NCBI GenBank assembly: GCA_023105745.1
Contig: JALGQZ010000009.1
Coordinates: 49,139,467-49,203,466, forward strand
From: Austropuccinia psidii
Lineage: Eukaryota; Basidiomycota; Pucciniomycetes; Pucciniales; Sphaerophragmiaceae
Length of the DNA stretch: 64,000 bases
Direction of reading: 5' to 3'
Positions 1 to 11,603 of the stretch are shown piece by piece. Each line of letters starts with the position of its first letter. The stretch's first letter is position 1. The notes beneath the pieces were generated by a model. The model worked only from the letters and a program-made list of their open reading frames with translations, searched no databases and was not told where the DNA came from. The position numbers were made by a program, and so were the translations under genes.

Positions 1-1822
1 TTGTTTTAGCCGTTCTGAAAACATTGCATAGTGCTGCTTAGCGGGATGTGCGGATTCCTTCAGTAAACCTTCGAGGGTTTTAATTCTTTGCTTCAATTCA
101 CTAATTTCAGTTTCACAATTCATCAGCAGCATCCCTCGTCCAGTCAACTCGACGTCCTTTTCACGAAATCGCCGTTTCCAATCCTCAATTATTAACTTTT
201 CTTTTTCTAATTGAGATTCATAATCCTTGGCTAGCTCCTTTTGGCGCTCCTCAAAATCAAATCGATTGGCTGACTCTTGAACGTTGACTTCCAAGGCGCC
301 CCTTAACAACGTGCGTAATGAACCAAGAGCAGTTTCCAGCTGCTTTATTTTGACCTTGTAGTTAGCCGGAGTATTTGATGAGCCCGAGTCAGTGGAGCCT
401 TGGGGGTTTCCATCAAGATTGCTGTAATCCGATGCATCACTTTCAGAAATCTCGCCATCATCGTCATGAGAGACTAAAGGAAAGTTTGGAATTAAAAAAT
501 CAGTTAGTGAGAAAGATAATATTGGTACTTAACTTTCAAATATACTTACTACTCAACAAGACTAGTTCTGGACGTTTTGATGCGTCGTGCCATGTGACCC
601 AATGTTTTGGTTGTTTTGGATCTTCTAGCTCAATCCACAAGAAAATGGAGCCCGACTTTTTCCTTTTAACCTCAAATCCCATGATGTCACCAACAGAGTG
701 CTTGTTTTTAAGTTGAGCAAGTTCATTATTAGGATTGGCTGAAAAAAATACAAGTCAAAGGCAAACTTGTTAGTATAAAAGTTTTAGGGGTTCCAAGCCT
801 GTATGAGATATCAAGGCTGAAGGGACAAGTAAAAAGGGAAATACCAATGTAGGCTATGGGCTCAGCCAAAAAGTCTGTTATTGCACGCTTTTGAGCATCG
901 TGGAGTTTACTACGCTGAATGTAACGACGAAGATATTTGCTGCTTAAAGGATTTTGGTGGTCATTTATAGTCGTAATGATTGCTGATATTACAAGGTCGG
1001 GCTCGTATGTTCGTCGACCATTCTGATTAAAGTGAGAGACTTGAGCAGTATTGTTGGTTTGATGAGTAAGGGGGCGGGGCGAAAAAGTTTGGACTGTGAA
1101 GGCATAAGCAATAGCAATGATCAAAAAAGGAGTTTCTGTCAAGCTCACTAGCAATGGGCAACTTTGCAGCTTTGCCTAAGGGTGATGGTTGAGAATTGCC
1201 AATATTCAATGAAGCTGAAAGTTGTGGTGTGAAAACAGGGGGGGATGAAATAGGGATTTCTTAGTGCTAAAATAATTGGAGCATGAAGCTTACCATGAGC
1301 AAAAGGTCGATCTTGTGGGTCTGATTGACAGGAATTGGGCGAATGATTAGAAGATGTGGATGATGGGCGTCTATTTTTTAAGTTGGATTGGTTTAAATTT
1401 TGTTTGAAATGACCATCGTCAAGTGGGTTCCTGGCAGAAGTATCGATTGATTTAGACTTGTGTAAGGTCTTAGATGAAGAACGCGCAGAAGCTGAGTTGT
1501 CCAGTCGGCTGGGCTCAAGACCTGGTGAGCTCGATGTCGAATCGGAGACGTGTTTCTTTTTTGGGTGATTGTGGGTGGAGCGTAAAAGATTGGGCACCCT
1601 GACGATTGGCGTTTGAAGTTCGAGATTCTTGCGCTTTTTTGTAGGATTATGAGAATGATCATCTTGTCTGGGATTGTTATCGAGAGTCTCGGAGCGAAGC
1701 CAAATTGAATTTTTGTGTCTCTTTGAGCTAATTTGAGAAGATTGAGTTGGTAAAATGGCCGATGAACCGATATCCCTTGATGTTTTGAGTGGATCATCAC
1801 TCGAATGACGATTTGGGGACAT
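1..1822 (-). CDS. Partial host gene: Ser/Asn-rich, C-terminal coiled-coil protein of unknown function
   Basis: I do not recognise the family. The model has exons 1822-1294, 1147-845, 738-550 and 473 to beyond position 1, all with GT-AG junctions that keep one frame (about 498 residues visible). The N-terminal 175 residues are low-complexity, rich in Ser, Asn, Lys and Arg, with basic clusters (KKRK, HPKKKH) that suggest nuclear localisation. The exon 2 segment (TETPFLIIAI...) looks folded. Exon 3 holds a compact GDIMGFEV...IFLWIEL...WVTWHDA stretch that could be a small beta domain. Exon 4 is acidic (DDDGEISESDASD) and then becomes a Lys/Glu-rich heptad region typical of a coiled coil. The ATG at 1822 is chosen because the longer upstream frames do not splice into the later exons. 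The exon 2 acceptor is ambiguous: earlier AGs exist, but only the one at 1148 keeps the downstream frame open. Confidence 0.6.
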
Positions 1823-2098
1823 GATGACGAACTTGAATCGTTCCAACAGATAAATCCTTGAGGATGGACGACTGCCGATTTCCAGCGATCGACCTGAGGA
1901 GTTCCTTTGAGAATCTTTGAGAAATCTTCGATGGATTGAAATTTTCCTGACAAGAACTATTTTGATTTTTTTGACGAATGAATAAGTTTGAAGGATCTAG
2001 AATGATCTTTCCAATAAATCGATTGGATAAAAATTAATTTCCTAAAATTTCTAAAAAAGTCAACAGGAGAATTGAAATACTCCTGCGGCCTGCCGCTA
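1823..2098. promoter_or_regulatory. Probable promoter and 5' leader of the left-edge gene
   Basis: This is the short space between the start codon of the left-edge minus-strand gene and the left end of the Harbinger element. It has mixed AT content and no recognisable TATA arrangement. The transposon landed within about 280 bp of the start codon, so it may limit or alter the upstream regulatory region. This call rests on position only. Confidence 0.35.
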
Positions 2099-2101
2099 TT
2101 A

Positions 2102-2149
2102 GGCCCGGTTTGTGATCGGGTTTTGAGCGGGGTTTGGGAGTTATTTTGA
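2102..2149 (+). repeat. Left terminal inverted repeat of the Harbinger element
   Basis: Begins GGCCCGGTTT next to a TTA target duplication and pairs with 28128-28175. The GGCC-G-TTTG start is typical of PIF/Harbinger ends. Confidence 0.8.
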
Positions 2150-2329
2150 TTTGAATGTTACTAGATTTTTAATTTTAAATTAATTTTTTTGGTCTTGGAA
2201 TAATTTCAAAACCTCTAAAGATAGTTTTAAATTACAAATTTCTCTTAGATTTCTAAATTATGGCCAATTTATGGCCAATCAGTCTCCTGACTCCCAATTC
2301 TCTACAAATCAGTCTTTTGAATGACTAGT

Positions 2330-3640
2330 AAGTAGCTCATAAAGACCAAAGCAACACCTGGCAATGAGGCAAATGATTTATATACTCAATCAACTAGCCC
2401 TTGTGAAGAAGGTACCATTCAAACCTCATCTCAGAAATTCAAGTGTCACACCAGAGAAGAATTTAAAATACATTGGAAAGATATTGAGGAACAGAGAAAA
2501 GAAAAGAGACAAAGGGAAATGAATGGACATATAATGGCTGAAGATAGCCAAATACACAAATCGGCACACCAATTGGCTCAAAGAAATAGTGAAAAACAAG
2601 CCAAGACTTGTTTTGTTTGGATTTAAGAAGACACAAAAGAATTACTCAACATGCTGATAAATTTACAATTGGATTTCATCAATGAAGATGCAGTTCATAC
2701 TGGATTCATTTCCTGGTTTTGGTATTTCAAAAATCATGGGAAAAAAAGAATATCACCATTTGAAGGATCTGTCCTTTGAGACTTTGGAACATTGCTACAA
2801 GGCTTTGACGACAAAATTTCATGTAAGAAACTGAACAATCTAATTTTATTCTTATTAGTGGCTAATGTAAATTTTTAATTTTTTTAGATTATCAAAGATT
2901 CATGTGAGGCCACCAGAGGAGGTTTTTTTTGCACAGTTGGAACATCATCACATGACCAATGTGGTATTCTTTTTGGGTATTTACTTACAAGCTGCATCTT
3001 ATTGATTTTTGGCTTCAAGGTCTATGAATTATTGCAAGAAGTAAATATTAATAACTTCACCCTTAATGATAATGGTTTGGAGTCTGGAAAGTTCTCTGTG
3101 TTGTGATGCACTGAAAACAACATGGATAATGATGCAAATAACCCAACTGAGGAGAATATTGATTCCAATGAAAATAATCAAAAATTACCAACACATTTTA
3201 TTCCAAACATTAATAATAATGCTGAGAAAAATCCTATTCATGGACAAAAAAGCAATTAAATAAACGACAATTTAGTAAGGTATAATCACATTGCACTTGT
3301 GATTCATTAAGCCAAGACTCAAATTTTACTATACAATCCACAGGAAGAAATCAAAGAATACTAACAAAATATAACAAAAATTTAAAAAATTCAATAAGTC
3401 ATTTGATGCTAATGATATAGTAAAGTCAATAATGTGCTGAAGAATAGGATTGTCTTCAAGTAGCTTGAGATGAAAAGAATTTTCAATTACAAAGGGAGAG
3501 AGAAGAAGAGAGGAGAATTAAGGAGGATCAATGAAGAGTGAAATAACAAGAAAGAAGTGAAAGAAAAAATATGATTATGTTTAAATTTTTGGCTAAAATC
3601 GGTGGAGCAACAGCTGAGGAGCTAAGTAATTTGTAGAGGT
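2330..3640 (+). pseudogene. Degenerate second Harbinger gene (Myb/SANT-like, coiled-coil)
   Basis: Plus-strand frames give, with several stops, a basic charged stretch (EEQRKEKRQREMNG around 2490), then EDTKELLNMLINLQLDF around 2630. The latter resembles the LL-rich helix of the Myb/SANT-like proteins that accompany PIF/Harbinger transposases. Near 3470-3600 there is a Lys/Glu/Arg-rich region (KGREKKRGELRRINEE) with coiled-coil character. A likely intron (GTAAGAAACTG...TTTTTAG) lies at about 2822-2887. Accessory proteins of this kind help the transposase bind ends or enter the nucleus. No intact frame remains. The call is by resemblance and position and could be wrong in detail. Confidence 0.4.
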
Positions 3641-4867
3641 AAAAAATTTTCATCAATAATAATTAAAATTCATGTAAAGATTTTAATTAGAATGAATGGA
3701 AACTAATAGGGTATAATATTTTTTTCAGATGTTGAGTTAAATTTATTGTTAGATAAGTATATCAACATGTAATAAATTTGCTCTCACTAGCTTACAAGAG
3801 TCATTTAAGCACATGAAATCATGTTTTTCTCATTTTTGATAACTGGCTATTGGTTTCTCTTTTTTTAATTGTAAATATTAGGATTATACATAAAGTTTCC
3901 TTGATTTCTATTTACAGTATTCCTATTTAGACATTGTAATCAATTGTTTTTCCTTTTTCAATGGATAATGTCCCGAATTTTCTGAATGAGGAAAATAAAC
4001 CTAAATAAAGGATACATTATAGTATGAAAAAAAGTAGATCTTATCTGCATCTGTATTATTATATAAAATCAAGGCATGCTATTTTCTTGGGTCAATATGC
4101 AAAAGGTAGAGTAAAATTCTAGTTTTTTGGCATCATTACATAATATTATATATAAATATCTATATAAGTCCATCCAAAAATCGTATTAAAGCAATTTTTA
4201 ATAAATAAATATAGTAAATATCAAATTGATATTCTATTAATTCAATTATATCATGACTTAAGCTTATCATTCTTGTCAAATGTGTTTTAAATGATAAATA
4301 ACTTATTTAAACATCCATCATTTGCCAAGATTTGGTCATGGGTGATGATTTGAAAATAAAATGCCTCATTTATTTGAAATTACAGTATCAAAATGATCCA
4401 AAATACATAAAACAATACAATCAAAGGGCAAAAGAACATTTGGAAAATGAAATTTATGAAGAAAATAAACTAAAAGATTCCACCCTAAATTAAATGTTAG
4501 ATCACTATTAAATTGAATTTATCAAGCTTCAAATGAAACTTCAAATCCTCCTGGACCATTTTAATTCTAGTTAATATAATTATTTTAATAAAAAAAGATA
4601 AAAACCTTAGTTTTTTCAAATTATTTCTGAGTTTTTGATAATCAAATTCAAATACAAAGTGCAAGCATACACAACAATTTCAGAATGGTTATATGTTCAT
4701 TCTAATTCACTTTAAATTTATTCAATCTTACTCATATCTCCAAAATTATTAGTTTGCATAACACCAATTTACTACAAACATAATATAGTATTCAAGTCTT
4801 GACTAAAAATGTTGACCATTAGTATCAATGCAAAAAGTATCATTTTTTATAAGCCATTTACTAAAAG

Positions 4868-4944
4868 TTACTTGTATCCAGGCCTAATTTCAACAGTTTC
4901 CAGCTCACTGAATTCTTATTCATAGTCACTATCCACAAATACAC
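4868..4944 (-). pseudogene. Harbinger transposase, C-terminal fragment
   Basis: Read on the minus strand across the TATTG duplication, this continues the 17021-17615 piece. It encodes an acidic tail (NSVFVDSDYE, one stop, then EFSELETVEIRPGYK and a stop at 4868). An acidic tail after the last DDE helix is usual for HARBI1-like proteins. Confidence 0.6.
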
Positions 4945-4949
4945 TATTG
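4945..4949 (+). repeat. TSD of retrotransposon A (TATTG)
   Basis: TATTG is repeated at 17016-17020, directly outside both LTRs. Confidence 0.9.
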
Positions 4950-5698
4950 TGTCACAGGGGCTCTTCTAAGTGAAGAGGGCCTGGCACTTACTTATGGAGG
5001 GCTCAAGATATGGTAAATTGGAAATACACTTAAGAGTGTAATAAGATGAAGTTACTAAATGAAGAAATATAACAATGACACAACAAAATAATAAGAGTAA
5101 GAAATAAAAGAGCCAACCACGAAAAAGTCCAAGTCCACTGTTTCAACCTATAAGAATGGAAAGAGAATGGTTAATAAGGATATGGCCACCCAGCTCATAC
5201 TGTACAGGCAAAGAAAGAAAATGAAAAGACTAACTGAAAATAAAATAAATATAATAACCAAAATAAGGATAAGAATATCTATAAAATAATAAATAAACTA
5301 AATTAATTAACTGGGGAAAAGTCCCCAGGGGGGAGAAAGAGGGGTTGGTATATGTGAGAATCACCAGCCCTGATCCAGACAGAGAATTTTCATGAGAATA
5401 ATTGATGATTGAATTGAGTCTGGCCAATACAGAGCCTGTATGTCTGTACAGGATCTGTACAAGAGGTGTGGTGGTATTGAGTGATCATACAGTTTCAGGA
5501 TGGTGTATCCAAACTGTATTGGGTAATTCCAACCTGTACAGAAGTTGACAGGCTGTATTGATGAACCAGACTGTATGCATGTTTCAGAAAGGAAGATTGC
5601 TGAAACTGAATGCTGATACACACAGTGGATTTGCTGGCTTGAGGTGTTTGAGTGGGTTTAAGTATGGATACTCTTACCCCTGACTAGTGGTTGCTACA
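4950..5698 (-). repeat. 3' LTR of retrotransposon A
   Basis: 749 bp, TGTCACAGGG...GGTTGCTACA on the plus strand. On the sense strand it contains a stem-loop CTGGGGACTTTTCCCCAG (5311-5328) followed directly by the TTAATTAA-containing segment (5298-5312) discussed as a self-primer. A polypurine tract (AAGAGGGGGATAC on the minus strand, about 5699-5711) abuts its start. Confidence 0.92.
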
Positions 5699-5711
5699 GT
5701 ATCCCCCTCTT
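5699..5711 (-). other. Polypurine tract of retrotransposon A
   Basis: Minus strand AAGAGGGGGATAC directly precedes the 3' LTR; a purine run here primes plus-strand DNA synthesis in LTR retroelements. The same arrangement (GGGGGGATAC) precedes the 3' LTR of C at 57419. Confidence 0.75.
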
Positions 5712-6604
5712 GAAACTGGTAGGCTCCTGAAGACCATAATACCCTTCCACTTTTGAGTGGCATCTCAATGTCCCCACCTTTTTTCAAAAATATTCTTTTT
5801 AATTTTTCTTTTCCTCTTGGCCATTATCCTGAAAATACAATCTTCTTTTTTCCACTTTTATACTTGATTTGATTTATTTTCCCCCTTCTTTTACATTGAG
5901 TAAGTCCTTTCCAACTTTTGAAATATGCTTTTCTTTGAATTCAATCAGTATCCTCTTTTAAATGCATGGCCCTTGGGTTGTATCCCAAAAAGAATTCCAT
6001 AGAGCTCTTCTGCTCAAAAAATGATGGCCAATGAGTATATGAACATATATCTCATTGTGATTTGGCCAAATTGATGTTTTGGGCCCTTCTTGCCTTGATT
6101 GCAAATCTTGAAGAGTAAAAGGAGGGGTCTTGTCCCTTTTGTCCTTGAAAAAAGGTCCAAAAATGGCCTTGGGGCCATTTTGGGTCCTGGCCATCACCAT
6201 GGCCATTTTTTGAAATCTTGGGTTTAGGCCCTTTTTTGGCTCTTTAGGCGTTTTGGTTCCCTATGGTCTGTGGGCCATGGAGGCTATTGGAGTCCCACAC
6301 AACCAAAATGACCCCCTGGGCCCAAATATGCTGGGGTTCCAGGGGGTCCATGGGACCAACCTTATGGCCCATAGACCAAACCTTCCACCACATGGCCTGG
6401 GCCTATTGAGAGGGTCCAGGACCACCAAGAGCCTGACCTCCCAAAGCTGAAGGGGAGGTCCTGGGTGGTGATTTGAACCCATAAAGCACATTGAATCTTC
6501 ACCTTGAGGACTTTGAGGGGGGCCATAATTGAGTTATGGCCCCACTTCCTTGATGACTTTTTTAGTCTTGAAGTGAATTATTCTACTTGAATAAATCTTT
6601 AGTC

Positions 6605-7799
6605 ATGAGTTCAAAACTGACTGAACTCAGTGAATCTTCCCCTTCTGCACCACCACCATCTGATCTTTGTGGTTCTGGCATCCTTGGTTGATTGGCTTCT
6701 TCTGGTCACTTTGATCCTGACCAAAATTATGATGGTTAAAAAGAACTTGAGGTTCTTGATCCTTCTTTTACTGAGTGTTTGGCTAAAGGGAAAGATTGTT
6801 TTTAACACTACAATCCAAGGTCTTCAAAGTGCCATTTGTTTCTTGGTTGGGAAGAAGCCATGTCGTTGTACTGGACCACTGGCTTCCAATGTCAGAGAAT
6901 ATTTATGGAGTAAGAAGGATGGGCCTTTTGGAAAGGAGTTCTCAGTTTTTGAGGTCCCTACCCCTGATGGTACTGCAGGGTATTCCAATTGTGAGTCTGG
7001 TTAATTTCTTGATTTAATTGAATAATTATATCTTGATATAGTGACTGGTTCTAGGCAGAGGGATGTGGCCAGGTTGACTAATGCTGGAGGGCCCATTGAT
7101 TCCAGCTCAGAAGTCCCCATATCCAGGATCAATACTGAAGATGTAGTGAAAAGGATAAGACAAATTTCCCCTTCCCCACCTGATCCTGATGATGAAGGTA
7201 GTGATTAATTTGATGGTGAATACATTGAGGTGGTTCATAATTCCATTGGTCATCAATCCAGTACTTCCCCTTCTCACAATCCTGCTAAAATATTCCAAAG
7301 TCACATCATATCCAGAAATCCCAGATATTTCCAACCAACACTTGCTACCATTCCCACTTCTCTTCCTTCTGCTTCACCAAGTTCTTCCACCACCAGGAAT
7401 TCCTTTAATCCAAAAGTACGACCATCCCTCATCCACCAGTCCAGAAATTCCCCCAGAACCACCTCCCAACAACTTTAACCTGTGGCCAGCTCCAGTAGAA
7501 GAAGAGAAGAAATTTCTCCTTTGCCATTTCCTGCCACCAAAGTGTTTGAGCAAAGGGATTGTTGTCCTATCCCAGTTACCAGAGAAGATCCAAATACAGT
7601 GAGTGAAAATCAAGATGCTGTGGCCAGATTGTTCAGAAGAGTTGATAGAAATAGTAGGGAAGTTATTGAGTATGCTAATGATAGGACTATTCCTGGTACT
7701 GCCTCAGAGGAGATGGCTGCCAAACCTTCCTGGTGGGAAGATGAACTGATTAATGATTTCCAGAGAACTTTTGATCATTTGGGTAGAGATAACTAGTTT
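6605..7799 (+). pseudogene. Antisense accessory gene of retrotransposon A (Cys-rich, unknown function), decayed
   Basis: This gene runs opposite to gag-pol, between the chromodomain and the 3' LTR. It begins MSSKLTELSE (ATG at 6605). It continues through a Cys motif (ECLAKGKDC...KC..., then VGKKPC), an intron with GTGAGT donor (about 6990) and TATAG acceptor (about 7040), a Ser/Pro/Gln-rich middle, and a conserved end (AVARLFRRVDRNSREV...LGRDN, stop after 7796). At least three stops and a frameshift near 6835 kill this copy. The counterpart in element C (56511-55301) shows the same domain order and an equivalent intron, so the antisense gene is an ancestral part of the family. The Cys spacing, combined over both copies (C-x2-C-x6-C...C-x2-C-x6-C), recalls a Zn2Cys6 cluster. 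That function is an inference. Confidence 0.7.
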
Positions 7800-8074
7800 T
7801 ATTGTCCTTGTTTGTGTTTGATTTGAATTCTATCCACACTCTTATTTAAATATTAAAAAATAAAAAATTAATGGAACCTCCCAATACATGATATAGGGGG
7901 GGATGCTGCTGTTTGCAAGAAATAAAATAAATAAAATTATACAAGTAAAATAAAGAAATGAAATTGGAGAAAAAGAGAGTAAAGAAAAGAACTAAAGATA
8001 TTCCTGAGTTTTGTCCTTCTTATTGTGAGTTGCTTGATTTTGGCCAAGAATTTTCTGAAAGATAAAAACCAAGA

Positions 8075-8490
8075 ATTTGATGCTCACAGAGTGGTCAAGG
8101 TGATGTTTTACAAGAAGGAGAACCCTCAGGGATGCATACCAGGAGATGGAATTCACTTTAATAACTTCCATTACCCACAAAGCATCATAAACAGATAGCT
8201 TTTTCATAATTGAGTTTGAATTAATGAGTGTCTTGAATAATGATAATTGGCAGAAGTTGGAAAAGAAAGAATAAAAAGAAAAAGAAGGAATTTGGCACCT
8301 TCTTGATGAAAGGTCCAAATTTAAGGGTATTGATGTTGCAAGGATTTCTGAATATTTCCAAAGAATTGAAAAGCTCTCACAAAGTGGCCAAGGTGATTCC
8401 TACAACATATTTGGGTATAATACCCCCTTAAAGTTGCATGCCAGGAGCAGAACTTACCTTCATAAAATCTGATCCCCACCAAGCACCATA
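8075..8490 (-). repeat. Two copies of a ~120-bp block downstream of the chromodomain (element A)
   Basis: Segments at about 8075-8190 and 8375-8490 are imperfect direct copies. On the sense strand each has the order GGTGCTT-like, GGGGA, AAGTAAGTTC-like, CCTGG-ATGCA, CCT.AGGG, then CACCTTGGCCACTCTGTGAGC-like sequence. Elements B (about 19600-19725 and 19880-19995) and C (about 40538-40680 and 40850-40990) carry the same pair. Confidence 0.65.
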
Positions 8491-9675
8491 AAATCAAACT
8501 CTTAGGTATTTGGGAAAGGCTTGTCAGGATACAATTAGTGAAAATCCTTGACAAGGTCTGGTGAGTTGGTAAGGTTGGAAGCTGGTTCCCAAGCTGTTCT
8601 TTCTGGGTCTTCACTGAATCTTTTCCACTCTACAAGGTACCATAATTTACCTCTTTTGAGCTTTGAGTCCAGACCCTAAGACACTTCCCATTATTCTTAC
8701 TCCTCCACTAGGGTTGGTGGTGGTGGTGGCAATTGATTTTGATTTGGGATACTTGACTGATTGACTGGTTCTAGTAATGACACATGGAAGACAGAGTGAA
8801 CTTACTTCCATTGCAAAGGCAACTTGAGGTGATATGCATGGCTTCCAACTTTCTTCAATACTTCAAAAGGTCCCAACCATCTTTCTAAAAGCTTCTTGGT
8901 GGGTCTTTTAGTTTTGATTATCTTGGAGGCTAGCCATAATTTGTCCCCAGGTGGGAAATCAGGTGGAATTTTCCTATTTCTATCTAGATACTTCCTGAAT
9001 CTCCTTATTGCTGACTCTAATTATTCCTTGACTACTTGCTGTACTAATTAGAGTTTTGTTGATAGCTTTCCAGAAGGTGAGTCTTTAGAAATATAGATTT
9101 AGTAAAAGCTGGGATTTCTTCCAAAAATGGTGAAAAAAGGTGATTGCTTTGCTGATGAGTGTTCTGAATTATTATAGGAAAAATCAGCCAGAGGGAGCCA
9201 GGTGTGCCAGTCATCCTGATGGTAACTGACATACATCCAAAGATACTGTTCTAGAATCTGATTTACCCCCTCTGTCTGCCCATCTGTTTAAGGAGGAAAA
9301 GAAGTTAAAAGATCTCTTGATATCTTGAGCTGTTGACATAACTCAGTCCAAAATGATGAAACAAATAAAGACCCTCTATCACTAACAATACTGGCTGGAA
9401 GACCATGTTTGGAAAAGACATGGTTAATGAATATTTGAGCTAAGTCCAGGGCAGTGATTGTTCCATAAGCTGGAATGAAGATTGCCATTTTTGAGAACCT
9501 GTCCACAACTACTAAAATTGAATCAAAGTTGTTTGACAAGGGAAAATGAGTGATAAAGTCAATTGATAATGAATTCCAAGGACCAGATAAAATTTGAAGA
9601 AGCTTGAGTAATCCAGACTTCTTATGATGAATGTGCTTGTTTCTTGAACATTGCTGACATGAGGAAACATAGTCC

Positions 9676-9680
9676 TTAAT
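9676..9680 (+). repeat. TSD of solo LTR D (TTAAT)
   Basis: TTAAT at 9676-9680 is repeated at 11604-11608. The uninterrupted integrase sequence is seen in element C at about 39350. Confidence 0.9.
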
Positions 9681-11603
9681 TGTAAGATGTGACTATGAAA
9701 CTGATGATAATATTACTATTAATCAACAGTACTATGTCTGTTCTTATGAAATATAATAATAAAAATTATTATAACCACAATTAAATAATTATAAAATTAT
9801 TTCTTTCACGTGTTATACACTACTAGTGATTATAACAGTGAGCAGTAATTGTCTACTAGAATCAATTACAAGAAAAATTTAATAATAAAAACTTCTTTTA
9901 TTAAAATAATAAAATTATTTTAATATATAATTATCTTTTACAAGAATAATTATAAAGATAATTCTTGAAGAAAACTATTACTAGAGAAAAACTTTAAGAA
10001 TTAAAGATAAATGACTCACTAATACTCCAAAGAACTTATTGATAGATATAAGTAGAGAAATTTGATGTAGAATTGTGGATTTAAGGGATCAAAATGAATT
10101 TATAAAGGTATTACAACAATATATAGTTGATTTCTATGATTTCACGTCTTTCTGATTGATTCTGAAAGAATAAAACACTTAAGAAAAGTTTTAACTAATA
10201 CTTACTTGTTGGTAATATTGATATAAAATGATTTAATAAGATGATGATACGGAAAAACAGCAAGAAGAGGCTTCTTTTAAGTCTACAACAGCTCACAGAG
10301 GCGTGCCATGGAGCAAACTGAAAAACCAGTGAGTGAGAAAACAATAAACCTTTTTTGGATTAATGATTGCATCACCTGTTGTCACGTAAGATTATCATAA
10401 TTACTTAATTAATGCTTTTACGTGACTACCAACCCCAATATGGTTAAGAATAAAAGGAGTAACATCTGTAAATCTTCTTTTATTCTAAAATAATCATTGA
10501 TTTCTCAAAGTTATCAATGTTATTGCCAATTTCATCACAGGTAGTAATTACTGTGAATTTTTGAAGATTCAGTGTTTCACGTAGAATGGTCAAAAATGGA
10601 CTGTAAGTAAAACTTTGAATTTTACTAGTAAAACCATAATTCTTTTTGGTTGTACCATAGATAATACAGTTCTTCATTGGTCCTGAAAGTTTCAGGAAGA
10701 TTCATTAAGAATTGTATTTTTAATGAATTTTTGAAGTTTTTACCTCGTTTCTACGTAGAATTGCAAATAGCAGTATTTTGCTGGTTGCTATGAGGTAAAT
10801 CAATGAGTATGGATCCCAAAAGGGTTTTAATTACTCTTTTAGGGTCTAGTCATGGAAAGTCATCAAGAATTGACGTGGTTACAGGAGTCTAAGTAGCTCA
10901 TTACCTCCTTGGCACGTCAAAATAGCAGGTTATTTGCTATTTTCTTGTGATTACAGTAGGTGTAACTTGGTAACCAAGTTCCCAAAGAGTTTTAGTTTAC
11001 CAATTGGGCCAAGATGAGCCATGGATCCATGCTCTGGAGCTATCCACGCCTCTGAGGCCTCAGAAGTTGGGTACCCTGGCTCTCTTTGATGTCTTTTGTC
11101 CCCCTTGCTTATTTTCCACGTAAAAATAGAAATTTAAGCTTAAAGTGAGATATCCACTATGGGTGTACCAAAAGTCCATATAAGAATACCATGATATTAA
11201 GTGCTCAAAACATGCATAACACTATTCTTAGTGTATATGTAACATGGGATTTCTCACTTTCCCATTATTTTGGCTCAAAATCAAGAAAAACAAAAATTTT
11301 CACGGATCTTTTATGTGGTATTAATGATGTGGTATTGAAGTATTTTCCATTTTACCACCTTAAATACTTAAATTGAGCTTATTCACTCTATGGAGCTACC
11401 CTAGGTGAATTTTTGTGTAGAATCCAAATCTGGTCTTAAATCCATGGATTTACTTACTCAATAAAAAGCTATTCATCTTTTCTGAAATTGGAAATGATGA
11501 ATTTTGGATATATGCATGACTTATGAGTTTTGCATAATTCAAAATTTCTTTTTAAGATAATTGTGGCCTATTTGGGTATGTAAAATATACCTCAAGGCTC
11601 ACA
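9681..11603. mobile_element. Solo LTR D, 1.9 kb, inserted in the integrase of element A
   Basis: The sequence is 1,923 bp, starts TGTAAGATGTGAC and ends CTCAAGGCTCACA, so it is TG...CA-bounded with short imperfect inverted ends (TGTAAG/TGTGAG). A perfect 5-bp TTAAT duplication flanks it. It has no gag or pol and no internal direct repeat, so a solo LTR left by LTR-LTR recombination is the simplest reading. A second copy, inverted, enters at 63201 and runs off the window. A 61-codon open frame at 11191-11376 is shared with that copy but is most likely just nucleotide similarity. Confidence 0.8.

Noticed and set aside
375..716. Plus-strand 113-codon gene at the left edge
   Set aside because: It is the complement of two spliced exons of the minus-strand gene, and its frame crosses their intron.
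11191..11376. 61-codon protein conserved between LTR D copies (also 63428-63613)
   Set aside because: Conservation equals that of the surrounding LTR nucleotides; no sign of selection on the frame can be seen from two copies.
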